64,000 nucleotides of DNA, from positions 1 to 64,000 of the forward strand of contig NZ_JAMXAX010000012.1 in the NCBI RefSeq assembly GCF_023913775.1. Reading direction: 5' to 3'. The DNA is from Acidovorax facilis. GTDB lineage: Bacteria; Pseudomonadota; Gammaproteobacteria; Burkholderiales; Burkholderiaceae_C. Positions within the stretch are counted from its first letter, which is position 1, and each line of letters opens with the position of its first letter. The notes under the pieces were generated by a model. That model had not been told where the DNA came from, did no database searches, and saw nothing but the letters and a program-made list of their open reading frames with translations. Below, piece by piece: positions 54,717 through 63,381 of this stretch. Both the position numbers and the translations under genes were made by a program.

Positions 54717-55801
54717 TGCTGCGACGCCCCTTCAACGGCATCAGCAAGCTGCGGCACTTCCTTCAGGTGCTCGCCTTCACCCTGGTCGTTGCGACTATCC
54801 AATATGCCTTCATGCCCGACAAGCCCTACGGGCCGCCGGTGGTGTATTCGATACTGATCGGCACCTTCACCTGGGCCGTGATCGACCTGGGGCGCGAATT
54901 GATACCGTCTGCCGCCGAAACGGGCTGGCCGCATGGGTGGCAAGGCATGGCGCTGGTGGCGGGGGGCATCGTTGTGGGGTACGTGGCAGGCACGGCGCTG
55001 GCCAACGCCTTGTGCGTGTACTACTTTCACTTCTACCCACCGGGCACGTCCACTACCGGGTCTGACCAGCGCACATCCATTCTCATCACGGCCATTGCCG
55101 GGCTGGTGGGCAGCTACTACTTCTACGCCATCCACAAATCGGCGTATCTGGAAGACAAGATGGCCGAGGCGCGCATGCACGCGAGCGAGGCGCGCCTGAA
55201 GCTGCTGGAAACCCAGCTCGAACCGCACATGCTGTTCAACACGCTGGCCAACCTGCGCGTGCTGATCGGCACAGACCCCGCGCGTGCGCAGGAGATGCTG
55301 GACCGCATGATTGCCTACCTGCGCGCCACGCTCACCGCGTCGCGCAGCACCCAGCACCCGCTGTCCAACGAGTTTGACCGCCTGCGCGACTACCTGGAGC
55401 TGATGGCGGTGCGCATGGGCCCACGCATGGCCTACACGCTGGACCTGCCCGAGGCACTGCGGGATGTGCCCGTACCGCCACTGCTGCTGCAGCCCCTGGT
55501 GGAAAACGCCATACGCCACGGCCTGGAGCCCCAGGTGGAAGGCGGCCACATCACCGTGCGTGCCAGCACGCGCCCGGGCGCCAATGGCCCGCTGCTGGTG
55601 ATCGAGGTCAACGACACCGGCGTGGGCCTGCCCGGCACCCTGCCCACGCCGGGCCCCGGTCAAAGCTTTGGTCTGACCCAGGTGCGCGAACGCCTGGCCA
55701 CCTTGCACGGCGCATCAGGCACTCTTGATTTGATAGCTGCTAGCGCAGGTGGGACAAGCGCTAGCGTCGTTTTTCCTTTGAAATCCGCTCCAAGCCCATG
55801 A
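54713..55801 (+). CDS. LytS-type sensor histidine kinase
   Basis: A 362 aa protein with four membrane helices in the first 150 residues. The phosphoacceptor block of the His_kinase family reads LETQLEPHMLFNTLANLRVL (the His in EPH). The ATP-binding part has LLQPLVENAIRHGLEP (N box) and VNDTGVGLPG (G1 box). It overlaps the response regulator by ATGA (55798-55801). A dispersed repeat forms its last strand (about 55727-55783, read DLIAASAGGTSASVVF). It would sense a membrane or cell-wall signal and phosphorylate its partner. Confidence 0.9.
   Translation: MMLRRPFNGISKLRHFLQVLAFTLVVATIQYAFMPDKPYGPPVVYSILIGTFTWAVIDLGRELIPSAAETGWPHGWQGMALVAGGIVVGYVAGTALANALCVYYFHFYPPGTSTTGSDQRTSILITAIAGLVGSYYFYAIHKSAYLEDKMAEARMHASEARLKLLETQLEPHMLFNTLANLRVLIGTDPARAQEMLDRMIAYLRATLTASRSTQHPLSNEFDRLRDYLELMAVRMGPRMAYTLDLPEALRDVPVPPLLLQPLVENAIRHGLEPQVEGGHITVRASTRPGANGPLLVIEVNDTGVGLPGTLPTPGPGQSFGLTQVRERLATLHGASGTLDLIAASAGGTSASVVFPLKSAPSP
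55727..55783 (+). repeat. Dispersed palindromic repeat inside the sensor kinase gene
   Basis: TTTGATAGCTGCTAGCGCAG, then GTGGGACAAGCGCTAGCGTC. This is the same element as at 41243-41304, read in frame near the C-terminus. Confidence 0.75.
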
Positions 55802-56625
55802 ACCAACCCGCCCCCCGCGCCCTGATTGCCGAGGATGAACACCTGCTGGCTGCCGCACTGCAGCAGGAGCTGGCCCGCGCCTGGCCCGCGCTGCAGATCG
55901 CCGCGACCGTGGGCGACGGCCTGTCGGCCGTCAGGCAGGCGCTGGCCCTGCTCCCCGACGTGCTCTTCTTTGACATCCGCATGCCGGGCCAGAGCGGGCT
56001 GGATGCCGCCGTGGAACTGGCCGACGCCTGGCCCGACGACAAACCGTTTCCCGCACTCGTATTCGTGACGGCCTACGACCAGTACGCCGTGCAAGCGTTT
56101 GAAGCCCAGGCTGTGGACTACCTGCTCAAGCCCGTGCAGGCGGCCCGGCTGCAAAAAACAGTGCAAAAACTGCAACTAGCGCTTATGAATAAAGCGCAAC
56201 TAGCTATCAATTTAGAAGCAACCATGGAGCAGCTGCGCCACCTGCTGGCAGCGCCCGGCATTGCCTCGCCATCCGCTGCAGCGGCACCAAGCAGCACCGC
56301 CCCCCTCACCCTCATCCAGGCCAGCAGCGGCAGCCAGATCCACATGGTGCCGGTGGCCGACGTGCTGTACTTTGAAGCGGCCGACAAATACGTGCGGGTG
56401 CTGACTGCGGCGCGCGAGTACCTGATCCGCACGCCCCTCAAGGAGCTGACGAGCCAGCTTGATACGCAGGTGTTCTGGCAGATACATCGCAGCACCCTGG
56501 TGCGCGCCAGCGCCATCACCACGGTGACGCGCGACGAGGCGGGCAAGCTGCATCTGGAGCTGGCGGGCCGGACCGAGAAGCTGCCCGTGAGCCGCCTTTA
56601 CGCGCACCTTTTCAAGGCGATGTAG
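55798..56625 (+). CDS. LytTR-family response regulator
   Basis: A 275 aa protein. The receiver domain has the acidic pocket AEDE, phosphoacceptor DIRMPG and Lys in LLKPV. The C-terminal LytTR DNA-binding domain runs from VLYFEAADKYVRVLTAAREY to LPVSRLYAHLF. The linker carries a dispersed repeat in frame (QLALMNKAQLAINLEA). It would be phosphorylated by the coupled LytS-type kinase. It probably controls the membrane-protein and hydrolase cluster upstream through direct repeats such as those at 50684-50712. Confidence 0.92.
   Translation: MNQPAPRALIAEDEHLLAAALQQELARAWPALQIAATVGDGLSAVRQALALLPDVLFFDIRMPGQSGLDAAVELADAWPDDKPFPALVFVTAYDQYAVQAFEAQAVDYLLKPVQAARLQKTVQKLQLALMNKAQLAINLEATMEQLRHLLAAPGIASPSAAAAPSSTAPLTLIQASSGSQIHMVPVADVLYFEAADKYVRVLTAAREYLIRTPLKELTSQLDTQVFWQIHRSTLVRASAITTVTRDEAGKLHLELAGRTEKLPVSRLYAHLFKAM
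56164..56218 (-). repeat. Dispersed palindromic repeat inside the response regulator gene
   Basis: CAACTAGCGCTTATGAATAA, then AGCGCAACTAGCTATCAATT. Inverted with respect to the copy in the kinase gene. It is read in frame in the linker between the receiver and LytTR domains. Confidence 0.75.
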
Positions 56626-56633
56626 TCCCCGAG

Positions 56634-57275
56634 TTACCGATTGGTGGCCAGCAGCAGGCCACCCGCCCCCATGAAGAACCCGCCGGTGGCCTTGTTGAGA
56701 CGCACCACACCCCGTGAGGTGCGGATAAACCGGCGGATCTGCCGGCCCCCCGCCGCATACACCGCCGTGGAGACAAACTCAGCCCCCAGGTACACCGCCC
56801 CCAGCACCACAAACTGGCGCAGGGCCGGCTGGCCGGGGTCGATGAACTGCGGAAAGACCGCTGCAAACAGGATGATGGCCTTGGGATTGGTGATGCCCAG
56901 CAAGAACTCCTGCGCGATGAGCGACTGCAGGCGCACCGGTGCACCGCCCGCTTTGACCGCACCTCCGTCTGCGCCATCCACCACATCCAGCCCGCTGAAC
57001 TCGCGGCTGCGCCACGCGCGCCAGCCCAGCCAGAACAGGTAGCAGGCCCCTACCCACTTCACGGCCGTGAAGGCCGCCTCGGACGCCAGCAGCATGGCCC
57101 CCAAGCCCACCGCAGACACCGTCAGGAAAATCGCGAACGCAGCCACCCGCCCCAGCGTCGCCACCATGGCCGCACCAATCCCCGCGCGAATGCCGTTGTT
57201 GAGGCCACAGAAATTGTTGGGGCCGGGCGTGAGCGCAATGGCAACCGCCACCGGGGCAAAAAGAAGCGCGTCCAT
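56634..57275 (-). CDS. LysE/RhtB-family amino acid exporter
   Basis: A 213 aa protein with six hydrophobic segments. MDALLFAPVAVAIALTPGPN and NFCGLNNGIRAG are the typical start, and EFLLGITNPKAIILFAAVFP carries the conserved NPKA motif. AAGGA precedes the ATG at 57275. It exports an amino acid or a related metabolite; the substrate cannot be told. It is convergent with the response regulator gene, 8 nt apart. Confidence 0.88.
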   Translation of the reverse strand: MDALLFAPVAVAIALTPGPNNFCGLNNGIRAGIGAAMVATLGRVAAFAIFLTVSAVGLGAMLLASEAAFTAVKWVGACYLFWLGWRAWRSREFSGLDVVDGADGGAVKAGGAPVRLQSLIAQEFLLGITNPKAIILFAAVFPQFIDPGQPALRQFVVLGAVYLGAEFVSTAVYAAGGRQIRRFIRTSRGVVRLNKATGGFFMGAGGLLLATNR

Positions 57276-57372
57276 GGAACAGTCCTTCAGAGAACGGGAA
57301 AACACCCGATAGCGGCCCAGTCTAAAACAAGCGGGGGCGGAAGGCGCAGGCGCTCGGTGCCCCGGACACCAA

Positions 57373-57999
57373 TCAACTGTTCAGTTCCACCACCGTGCCC
57401 CAGGGCACGCCTGGCAAAGCCTCGTAGTGCGCCACGACCACCACGCGCCCGGGCTGGCCCGCCACCTGCGCCAGGGCGCGGCCCAGGTAGGTGGCCGACG
57501 GCTTGTCCAGCCCGCCCACAGGCTCGTCGATCAAGGTCAGCGGCGCGCCCGAGGCCAGCGCCCCGGCCATGAGCACCTTGCGCTTGCTGCCGGTGGACAG
57601 CGCATAGAACGGCTTGTCCAGATGCTCGTGCAGCGTGAAGCCTTCAATGTGCGTGGCCAGCGCTGCCGCATCCCACAACGGGTAGTGCGCGGGCAGGCTG
57701 TCCAGCCAGCCACTGGCGGTGAGCTTGTCCAGGTCACCAGCACGAGGATCGACCCAGAACACCATTTGCGCAAAGGCCTTGGGCGCGTCGCTCAGGCGCA
57801 CACCCTGCAGAGTGATGCGCCCGGCCAGTGCCGTGAGTTCACCCGCAAGCAGGCGCAGCAGCGTGGTCTTGCCACTGCTTTCGTCGCCACGCACCAGCGC
57901 CAGGCCTGCGGGCAGCGCCACCGACCACTGGTTGAGCACCCCACATTCGGGGTAGGCAAAACACAGCCCCTCCACCTGCAACACCACGTTCTCAGACAT
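57373..57999 (-). CDS. Orphan ABC-type ATPase
   Basis: A 208 aa single ATP-binding cassette. Walker A is GDESSGKTT (an unusual DES in place of the common xxG), signature LSTGSKRKV, Walker B LTLIDEPVGGLD and switch region VVAHYE, where the switch histidine is followed by Tyr-Glu. No permease gene is adjacent, so it either works with a distant membrane partner or is not a transporter. It precedes the LysE-type gene on the same strand, with a 97 nt gap. Confidence 0.83.
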   Translation of the reverse strand: MSENVVLQVEGLCFAYPECGVLNQWSVALPAGLALVRGDESSGKTTLLRLLAGELTALAGRITLQGVRLSDAPKAFAQMVFWVDPRAGDLDKLTASGWLDSLPAHYPLWDAAALATHIEGFTLHEHLDKPFYALSTGSKRKVLMAGALASGAPLTLIDEPVGGLDKPSATYLGRALAQVAGQPGRVVVVAHYEALPGVPWGTVVELNS

Positions 58000-58059
58000 C
58001 CTGCTTCCTTGGGTTTATTGCGCAGGACATTCCGTACAAGCCTGCGCCGGTCCAGGATT

Positions 58060-58995
58060 CTAGAGAGCGGTCGAGTGGGTCTCGGCTTTGCGCCGCCACC
58101 ATGCCCACAACCAGCCACCGGTCTGGTTGACCACCAGGCCACACAACACTGCGGCTGCGCCCGCCCACTGCAGCGGCAAGGGCGTTTCGCCCAAAAACGC
58201 ATACGCAGCCCACAGCCCCACCACCGGCACCAGCAGCGAAAACGGCGTGACCCGCCCGGCCGCGTGGCGTTGCAGCAGCTGCGTCCACAGCGTGTAGGCC
58301 AGCAAGGTGGCCAGCAATGCGAGGTAAAGCACTGCGAGCAAAGCCCTGCCGTCCACCGCCTGCAATTGCGCCACGACACCGCTGGCGCCTTCGGTCCACA
58401 CCGCCAGCGCAAAGAACGGAACGATGGGCACCACGCTGCTCCACACGATGAACGGAAACGGCGCGTAAGCCCCTGCCTGCGCAGCGCGGCGTGCCACCAG
58501 GTTGGACACCGCCCACATGAAGGCCGCGCCGAGGGTGAGCACAAAACCGGCCAGCGTCATCTGCCCGGGCCCTTCTCCATGGGCAAGACCAATGGTCATG
58601 AGCCCGCCAAACGCCAGCAGCAGCCCCCACCACTGCCAGGGTTTGGCGCGCTCACCCAACAAAGGGGCGGCCAGCAGCAGCGTAAAAAACGCCTGTGTCT
58701 GCATGACCACCGAAGCCATGCCCGCCGTCATGCCCAGCTGCAGACCCAGGAACAGAAAGCCGAACTGCCCCAGCCCCTGCGCCAGCCCATAGCCCACCAC
58801 AAAGCGCCAGGGCATGGATGGGCGGGGCACGAACAGCAGAAACGGCAGGGATGCCGCAGTGAAACGCAGGGCACCCAGCAGCATGGGGCTGAGCCCCTGC
58901 AAGCCCAGCTTCATCACCACAAAGTTCAGCCCCCAGATGACCACCACGGCCAGCGCGCGCAGCAAGTCGCCACGGCTCAGCGCCCGCGCCGTCAT
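58060..58995 (-). CDS. EamA/DMT-family transporter
   Basis: A 311 aa protein with ten hydrophobic segments in two EamA repeats (VVVIWGLNFVVMKLGLQGLS, then LGAAFMWAVSNLVARRAA). It resembles the O-acetylserine/cysteine or general metabolite exporters of the drug/metabolite superfamily. Its start overlaps the stop of the epimerase gene (58992-58995), so the two are translationally coupled. Confidence 0.88.
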   Translation of the reverse strand: MTARALSRGDLLRALAVVVIWGLNFVVMKLGLQGLSPMLLGALRFTAASLPFLLFVPRPSMPWRFVVGYGLAQGLGQFGFLFLGLQLGMTAGMASVVMQTQAFFTLLLAAPLLGERAKPWQWWGLLLAFGGLMTIGLAHGEGPGQMTLAGFVLTLGAAFMWAVSNLVARRAAQAGAYAPFPFIVWSSVVPIVPFFALAVWTEGASGVVAQLQAVDGRALLAVLYLALLATLLAYTLWTQLLQRHAAGRVTPFSLLVPVVGLWAAYAFLGETPLPLQWAGAAAVLCGLVVNQTGGWLWAWWRRKAETHSTAL

Positions 58996-59999
58996 GCAGC
59001 CACCGCCGCAGCCACAGCCACCGGCCGCCCTTGGCGCGCCCGGGCAGCCACAAAGGCTTCGAACGCCTCTGCGCTGGTCTTGCCGGGCACGTAGCCCAGC
59101 ACCTCCTTGAGCGCGGCATTGAGCAGCACGGGGCGATAACGCAGAAAATCCAGCTGCTCGGGCCCGTAGCGGCTCAGGCCCAGCGCGGAGCCCACCGCCA
59201 GCGCGGCACGCAGCAGGCCCGCAGGCAACTCCAGCACCGGTTTACCCAGGCGCCGGGCGATCTCGCGCAGCGGCAGCGCACCATCGCCCGCCAGGTTGAA
59301 ACAGCCAGCGCGCTGCGTGCGCAACGCATGCAGGATGGCGCCGGTCACGTCCTCGTCCCAGATGAAAACAAACGGGCTCTCGCTGCCACGGATGGCCAGC
59401 AGGCGGCGTTTGTCGAACAGCGCGGTGATCTGGTTGTCCACCCGCTCGCCCAGGATGGTGCCGATGCGCAGCACCGTCTGCGCCAGCGCGGGGTGGTCCG
59501 CGCGGTACTGCGCCAGCATCTCTTCCACCAGCCGCTTGTGGTGGGCATAGGCAAAAACCTCATTGCCGCGCAGCGCATCGGTCTCCCGCAGCCAGGCCGG
59601 GTTGTCGACGTGGTAACCATAGGCCGCGCCGCTGGAGCTGACCACAATATGTTTCACCCCCGTGGCCACGCAAGCGTTGAGCACATTCTGGCTGCCCAGC
59701 ACATCCACGGAGTATTCGAATTCGCGGTTGGATCCTTTGCCCGGCGTGACGATGGAGGCCAGGTGCACCACGCTGTCGATGGCATGGTCGGCGAGCGTCT
59801 GCGCCAGCGCGGGGTCACGCACGTCCTGCACCAGATAGATCACGTCAGGCAGGCGGCGCTCGGCAGGCACCTCGCGCACATCGGCCGCCACCAGCGTGTG
59901 CACACCCTCGCGCGCAAGGGCGGCCACTACACCCTGGCCCAGAAAACCGTCGGCCCCGGTCACCAGGATGTGGCGCGTTGCCAATGAAGAAGCCGTCAT
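58992..59999 (-). CDS. NAD-dependent epimerase/dehydratase (extended SDR)
   Basis: About 335 aa. ILVTGADGFLGQGVVAAL is the nucleotide-binding GxxGxxG, followed by VYLVQDVRD-like and VVHLASIVTP strands. The active-site Ser lies in VVSSSGAAYGYH and Tyr-x3-Lys in FAYAHHKRLV: the tyrosine of YAHHK fits the SDR catalytic pair. Start at 59999 inside an ATGA overlap with the BASS gene. It may act on a nucleotide sugar or another hydroxylated substrate; the substrate is unknown. Confidence 0.85.
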   Translation of the reverse strand: MTASSLATRHILVTGADGFLGQGVVAALAREGVHTLVAADVREVPAERRLPDVIYLVQDVRDPALAQTLADHAIDSVVHLASIVTPGKGSNREFEYSVDVLGSQNVLNACVATGVKHIVVSSSGAAYGYHVDNPAWLRETDALRGNEVFAYAHHKRLVEEMLAQYRADHPALAQTVLRIGTILGERVDNQITALFDKRRLLAIRGSESPFVFIWDEDVTGAILHALRTQRAGCFNLAGDGALPLREIARRLGKPVLELPAGLLRAALAVGSALGLSRYGPEQLDFLRYRPVLLNAALKEVLGYVPGKTSAEAFEAFVAARARQGRPVAVAAAVAA

Positions 60000-60931
60000 G
60001 CGCCGTGCTCCTTGGCCGAAGCCCCCAGCGGCACCACCGCAGGTCTGCGGCCCCACCATCCCGCCAGCGCCAGGCCGGCAATGATGTCCCAAAAGCCCCA
60101 GACACCCGCCACCACGGCCATGCCCCCCAGTCCTCCAAAAAAACTGAAGATCAGCACCAGGCCCAGGCCCGCGTTGCGGATGCCCACCTCAATGCTCACC
60201 GCGCGCCGGTCGTAGTCCGACAAGCCGCTGAGCCGCGCGCAGGCGTAGCCGGTGCCAAAGGCCAGCGCGTCATGCAATACCACGGCCAGCAGCACCAGCC
60301 CCACGTAGTCGAGGAAGTAGCGCCAGTTGCCCGCCACGGCCCCGACGATGAAACCGATCAGGCAGACAAAGCTGAGGATGCGCACGGGCTTGTTCACCCG
60401 CTGCGTGAAACGCGGCAGCTTCTCCGCACACAGAATGCCCAGTGCAAACGGCAGCCCGATGATGGCGACGATGTGCCCCGCCATCTCCAGCGGGTCGAGC
60501 GCAATGCTGCGCAACAACGGTGCCGCCGTGGGGTGCAAACCGCCCCAGAACGCGAAGTTGAGCGGCATAAGCACAATCGCGAGCGCGTTGGAGATCGCCG
60601 TCATCGACACCGACAGCGCCACATTGCCCCCGGCGCGGTGCGTGAGGATGTTGCTCACATTGCCCGGCGGGCAGCAGGCCACCAGGATCATGCCCAGCGC
60701 AATGCTGGGGCCGGGCTGGAGCAGCAGCGTGAGCGCAAAGGTCACGGCAGGCAGCACGATGAACTGCGCCGCAATGCCCACTGCCATGGCTCCGGGCATG
60801 CGCAGCACGCGCTTGAAGTCGGCCACGCGCGTATCGAGCGCAATGCCGAACATGAGAAAACCCAGCACTACATTGAGCGCCACGAGCGATGCAGGGTTGA
60901 AGTTGAGGCGTATTTCGTCGACGGGCAGCAT
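59996..60931 (-). CDS. Bile acid:sodium symporter (BASS)-family transporter
   Basis: A 311 aa protein with nine or ten membrane helices. Conserved BASS features: ALNVVLGFLMFGIALDTRVA, the CCPPGNVSNILTHRAGGNVA sodium-site region, and the crossover helix SIEVGIRNAGLGLVL. It would take up organic anions with Na+. It heads a chain of three coupled genes (BASS, epimerase, EamA), which suggests a shared pathway for import, conversion and export of a metabolite. Confidence 0.88.
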   Translation of the reverse strand: MLPVDEIRLNFNPASLVALNVVLGFLMFGIALDTRVADFKRVLRMPGAMAVGIAAQFIVLPAVTFALTLLLQPGPSIALGMILVACCPPGNVSNILTHRAGGNVALSVSMTAISNALAIVLMPLNFAFWGGLHPTAAPLLRSIALDPLEMAGHIVAIIGLPFALGILCAEKLPRFTQRVNKPVRILSFVCLIGFIVGAVAGNWRYFLDYVGLVLLAVVLHDALAFGTGYACARLSGLSDYDRRAVSIEVGIRNAGLGLVLIFSFFGGLGGMAVVAGVWGFWDIIAGLALAGWWGRRPAVVPLGASAKEHGA

Positions 60932-60964
60932 AGATAACCTTTGAGTTCAGTTCTTCACCGCGTA

Positions 60965-61110
60965 TTGCGCAACGCGCAACGCACGAGACTGTCGCAGCGA
61001 CAGCGCGGGACGCCGAGCAAGGGCCGCCCCGCAGCGAGGGCGTCGTCCCCTTGCCCGCAGTGCGCAGCGCTGCGAGAGCGGGGGGAAGGCGCGCAGCGCC
61101 TCAGGGGGGC
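60965..61110. repeat. GC-rich intergenic repeat block
   Basis: It contains CTGTCGC-A-GCGACAG (60989-61003) and AGGCGC-GCA-GCGCCT (61087-61101), the latter just past the monooxygenase stop and perhaps acting as a terminator. The sequence type (GCGAGGGCGTCGTCCCCTTG) is familiar from intergenic regions of Acidovorax-like genomes. No gene was seen. Confidence 0.55.
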
Positions 61111-61112
61111 TT

Positions 61113-62447
61113 TCATGCCAGGGCAGCGGCCGCTGCCCGCACCGCGTTGCGGTAGGTGTCCTTGTGCACGTAGTACGCCATGCGTTCGAGCTTCAGGTAC
61201 TTGAAGCCACCCGACAGATCGGGTGGAGGCCCGGCCTTGGCCTGGCGCAGGGCCTCGGCGCGCGGTGATCCTTCTGACTGCGCCTTGAAAAAGCGCGCTA
61301 CCAGCTCCGCTTGCTCGTAACGGCCCTGCCAGCCGATGCCGCTGGCCTCGATCATCCCCATCACCGCCAGATTGTCGAAGCGCGGCGACAGGATGTTGAG
61401 GTACAGCTGCGGCGCCATGCCGTTCCAGTTGAGCAGGCTGTGGTCGATAAAAGGGTAGTGCAGCTTGTAGCCGGTGGCGCAGAGCACGAGGTCGTAGTCT
61501 TGCGCGCTACCGTCCTTGAAAAACACGGTGTGGCCCTGCAGGCGCGCAATATCGGGCTTCACATGAATGTCGCCGTGACCCAGGTGGTGCAGCACCAGCG
61601 AGTTGACCACGGGGTGCGATTCGTACATCTTGTAATCGGGCTTGGGCAGGCCAAACCGCGCCGGGTCGCCGGTGAACCACTGCAGCACCACGCTGTCGAT
61701 CTTCTGCTTGAGCCAGGGCGGCATCTTGAACTTTCCCCCCAGCGTGTCGGCGGGCTGGCCGAACACGTATTTGGGGACGAAGTAGTAGCCGCGCCGCACC
61801 GACAGATCCACGCTGCGCGCGTAATGCACCGCATCCACGGCTATGTCGCAGCCCGAGTTGCCCGCGCCCACCACCAACACGCGTTTGCCCTTGAACAGCT
61901 CGGCGCTTTTGTAGGCGCTGGTGTGCAGCAGTTCGCCATCAAACTGGCCTTCAAAGCGCGGCATGTTGGGCTCGGCCAGCGTGCCATTGGCAATCACCAC
62001 GCCCTTGAACTCTGCGGTCTGCGCGGGTCCGCCGTGCTGGCTCCAGGTGACGCGCCACAGCGGCGCTGCGCCCTCGCCCACGGGCTCGACCTTCAGCACG
62101 CGGGTACCAAACCAGTAGTGCGGGCGCAAACTAAAGTGCGCGGCAAAGTCCATGAAGTACTGCCGCATCTCGCGTTGGCTGGGGTAGTCGGCCACCTCGG
62201 GTCGCATGGGGAATTCGGTGAACTCCGTGGTGTGTTTGCTGGAGATGAGGTGCGCGGACTCATACACCGTGCTGCGCGGGTTCTCGATGTTCCACAGGCC
62301 GCCCACGTCGGTGTGTGCCTCAAAGCCCTGGAAGGGCACGCCCAGCTTTTGCAGGTTGCGCGCAGCCGCCAGGCCACTGGGGCCTGCGCCTATCAGAGCG
62401 ATCTGGGTGCGGGTATCTGCCACAGTGGGTGTTGTCTCCGTTGTCAT
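61113..62447 (-). CDS. Flavin-containing monooxygenase
   Basis: A 444 aa protein. FAD site GAGPSGLAAARNL (from residue 20), a region like the FMO fingerprint (SAHLISSKHTTEFTEFP), and NADP site VLVVGAGNSGCDIAVDAVHY. The ATG (PDYDLVLCATGYKL) completes the pattern: CATGY is the conserved ATG-like motif. It would oxygenate a nucleophilic or carbonyl substrate with NADPH and O2; Baeyer-Villiger activity is possible. It overlaps the dehydrogenase gene (62444-62447), so the two form an operon, with the divergent IclR-type regulator next to it. Confidence 0.87.
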   Translation of the reverse strand: MTTETTPTVADTRTQIALIGAGPSGLAAARNLQKLGVPFQGFEAHTDVGGLWNIENPRSTVYESAHLISSKHTTEFTEFPMRPEVADYPSQREMRQYFMDFAAHFSLRPHYWFGTRVLKVEPVGEGAAPLWRVTWSQHGGPAQTAEFKGVVIANGTLAEPNMPRFEGQFDGELLHTSAYKSAELFKGKRVLVVGAGNSGCDIAVDAVHYARSVDLSVRRGYYFVPKYVFGQPADTLGGKFKMPPWLKQKIDSVVLQWFTGDPARFGLPKPDYKMYESHPVVNSLVLHHLGHGDIHVKPDIARLQGHTVFFKDGSAQDYDLVLCATGYKLHYPFIDHSLLNWNGMAPQLYLNILSPRFDNLAVMGMIEASGIGWQGRYEQAELVARFFKAQSEGSPRAEALRQAKAGPPPDLSGGFKYLKLERMAYYVHKDTYRNAVRAAAAALA

Positions 62448-63292
62448 GCGTTTTTGCTTTCGTTGTGTATCGGCGTCTCTGTAGGCAACGGCAGGCCCGG
62501 AATGGCCGTGGCCCCCGCCTCGCCCACGCGCGGCTTGCGCGGCTGGCCCAGCAGAAGTCGGTCGTGCAGGGCGTCGGGCAACAGGTTCAGCAAGCGGGCC
62601 AACCAGCCGATGCGCGCGGGCAGCACGATGTGGGTACGACCTTGCGCGACGCCCGCCAGCAGAGCCCGGGCAGCGGCTTCGGGCTCCATCAGGCCCGGCA
62701 TGGCAAAACGATTGCCCGCCGTGAGCGCGGTGCGAAGGTAGCCAGGGCTCACCGTGCTGACCACAATGGATTCGCCGCGCAGCTCGGCACGCAGGCTCTC
62801 CAGGTAGCGGATGAGCCCGCCCTTGCTCGCGCAATAGGCACCGTTGCCCGGCATGCCGCGCCAGCCCGCAATGCTGGCCACACCCACCAGGGCGCCGCGC
62901 CGCTGAGCGCGCATGGCTTTCACAAACGGCTGAAAGGTGGTGGCCGCGCCCAGCAGGTTGATCTCCAGCATACGGCGCAGCACCGCGAGGTCGTCGGCTT
63001 CGGCAGTGTCAAAGCCGCCTGCCACGCCCGCGTTGGCAATCACGAGGTCGGGCACCGCGCCCGAGCGCGCCATCCAGTCGGCCGCCATGGCCTGCATCGC
63101 GGTGCTGTCGGCCACATCGGGCGTGTACACCGCGCAGCGCCCAGGCGCCAGCGCAGCCAGTGCCTGCAACGTGGGCAAGTGAAGCCCCACCAGCGCCACG
63201 GCGGCGCCCTGGCCGATCAGCTCCCGCGCCAGGGCCTGGCCCAGGCCACCACAAGCGCCGGTGAGTACCGCGTTCTGAAAAGTCGCCGCCAT
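62444..63292 (-). CDS. Short-chain dehydrogenase/reductase
   Basis: A 282 aa protein. TGACGGLGQALAREL is the cofactor site, NAG the NNAG-like motif (ANAGVAG), and the catalytic Tyr-x3-Lys is in YCASKGGL after Ser in VASIAG. The C-terminal tail (LARLLNLLPDALHDRLL) suggests weak membrane contact. It is the first gene of the operon with the flavin monooxygenase; alcohol oxidation followed by oxygenation of the ketone would be a logical pair. The IclR-type gene is divergent, 63 nt away. Confidence 0.88.
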   Translation of the reverse strand: MAATFQNAVLTGACGGLGQALARELIGQGAAVALVGLHLPTLQALAALAPGRCAVYTPDVADSTAMQAMAADWMARSGAVPDLVIANAGVAGGFDTAEADDLAVLRRMLEINLLGAATTFQPFVKAMRAQRRGALVGVASIAGWRGMPGNGAYCASKGGLIRYLESLRAELRGESIVVSTVSPGYLRTALTAGNRFAMPGLMEPEAAARALLAGVAQGRTHIVLPARIGWLARLLNLLPDALHDRLLLGQPRKPRVGEAGATAIPGLPLPTETPIHNESKNA

Positions 63293-63339
63293 GAGCACCC
63301 CGTGAAATGTTGGTTTGCAGCTTAGCCACAATGCTCAAT

Positions 63340-63381
63340 AATCCCGAAATGTTTTATGGATTCGTCTCGAATTCCGGGATT
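63340..63381. promoter_or_regulatory. Candidate IclR operator
   Basis: AATCCCGAAAT (63340-63350) and ATTCCGGGATT (63371-63381) are inverted repeats matching in 10 of 11 positions, spaced 20 nt. They straddle the start of the IclR-type gene in the divergent region, so they could serve autoregulation and control of the dehydrogenase-monooxygenase operon. Confidence 0.5.

Noticed and set aside
59978..60937. 319 aa plus-strand open frame opposite the BASS gene
   Set aside because: Composition is rich in His, Arg and Gln with no motif. The minus strand has a convincing membrane transporter.
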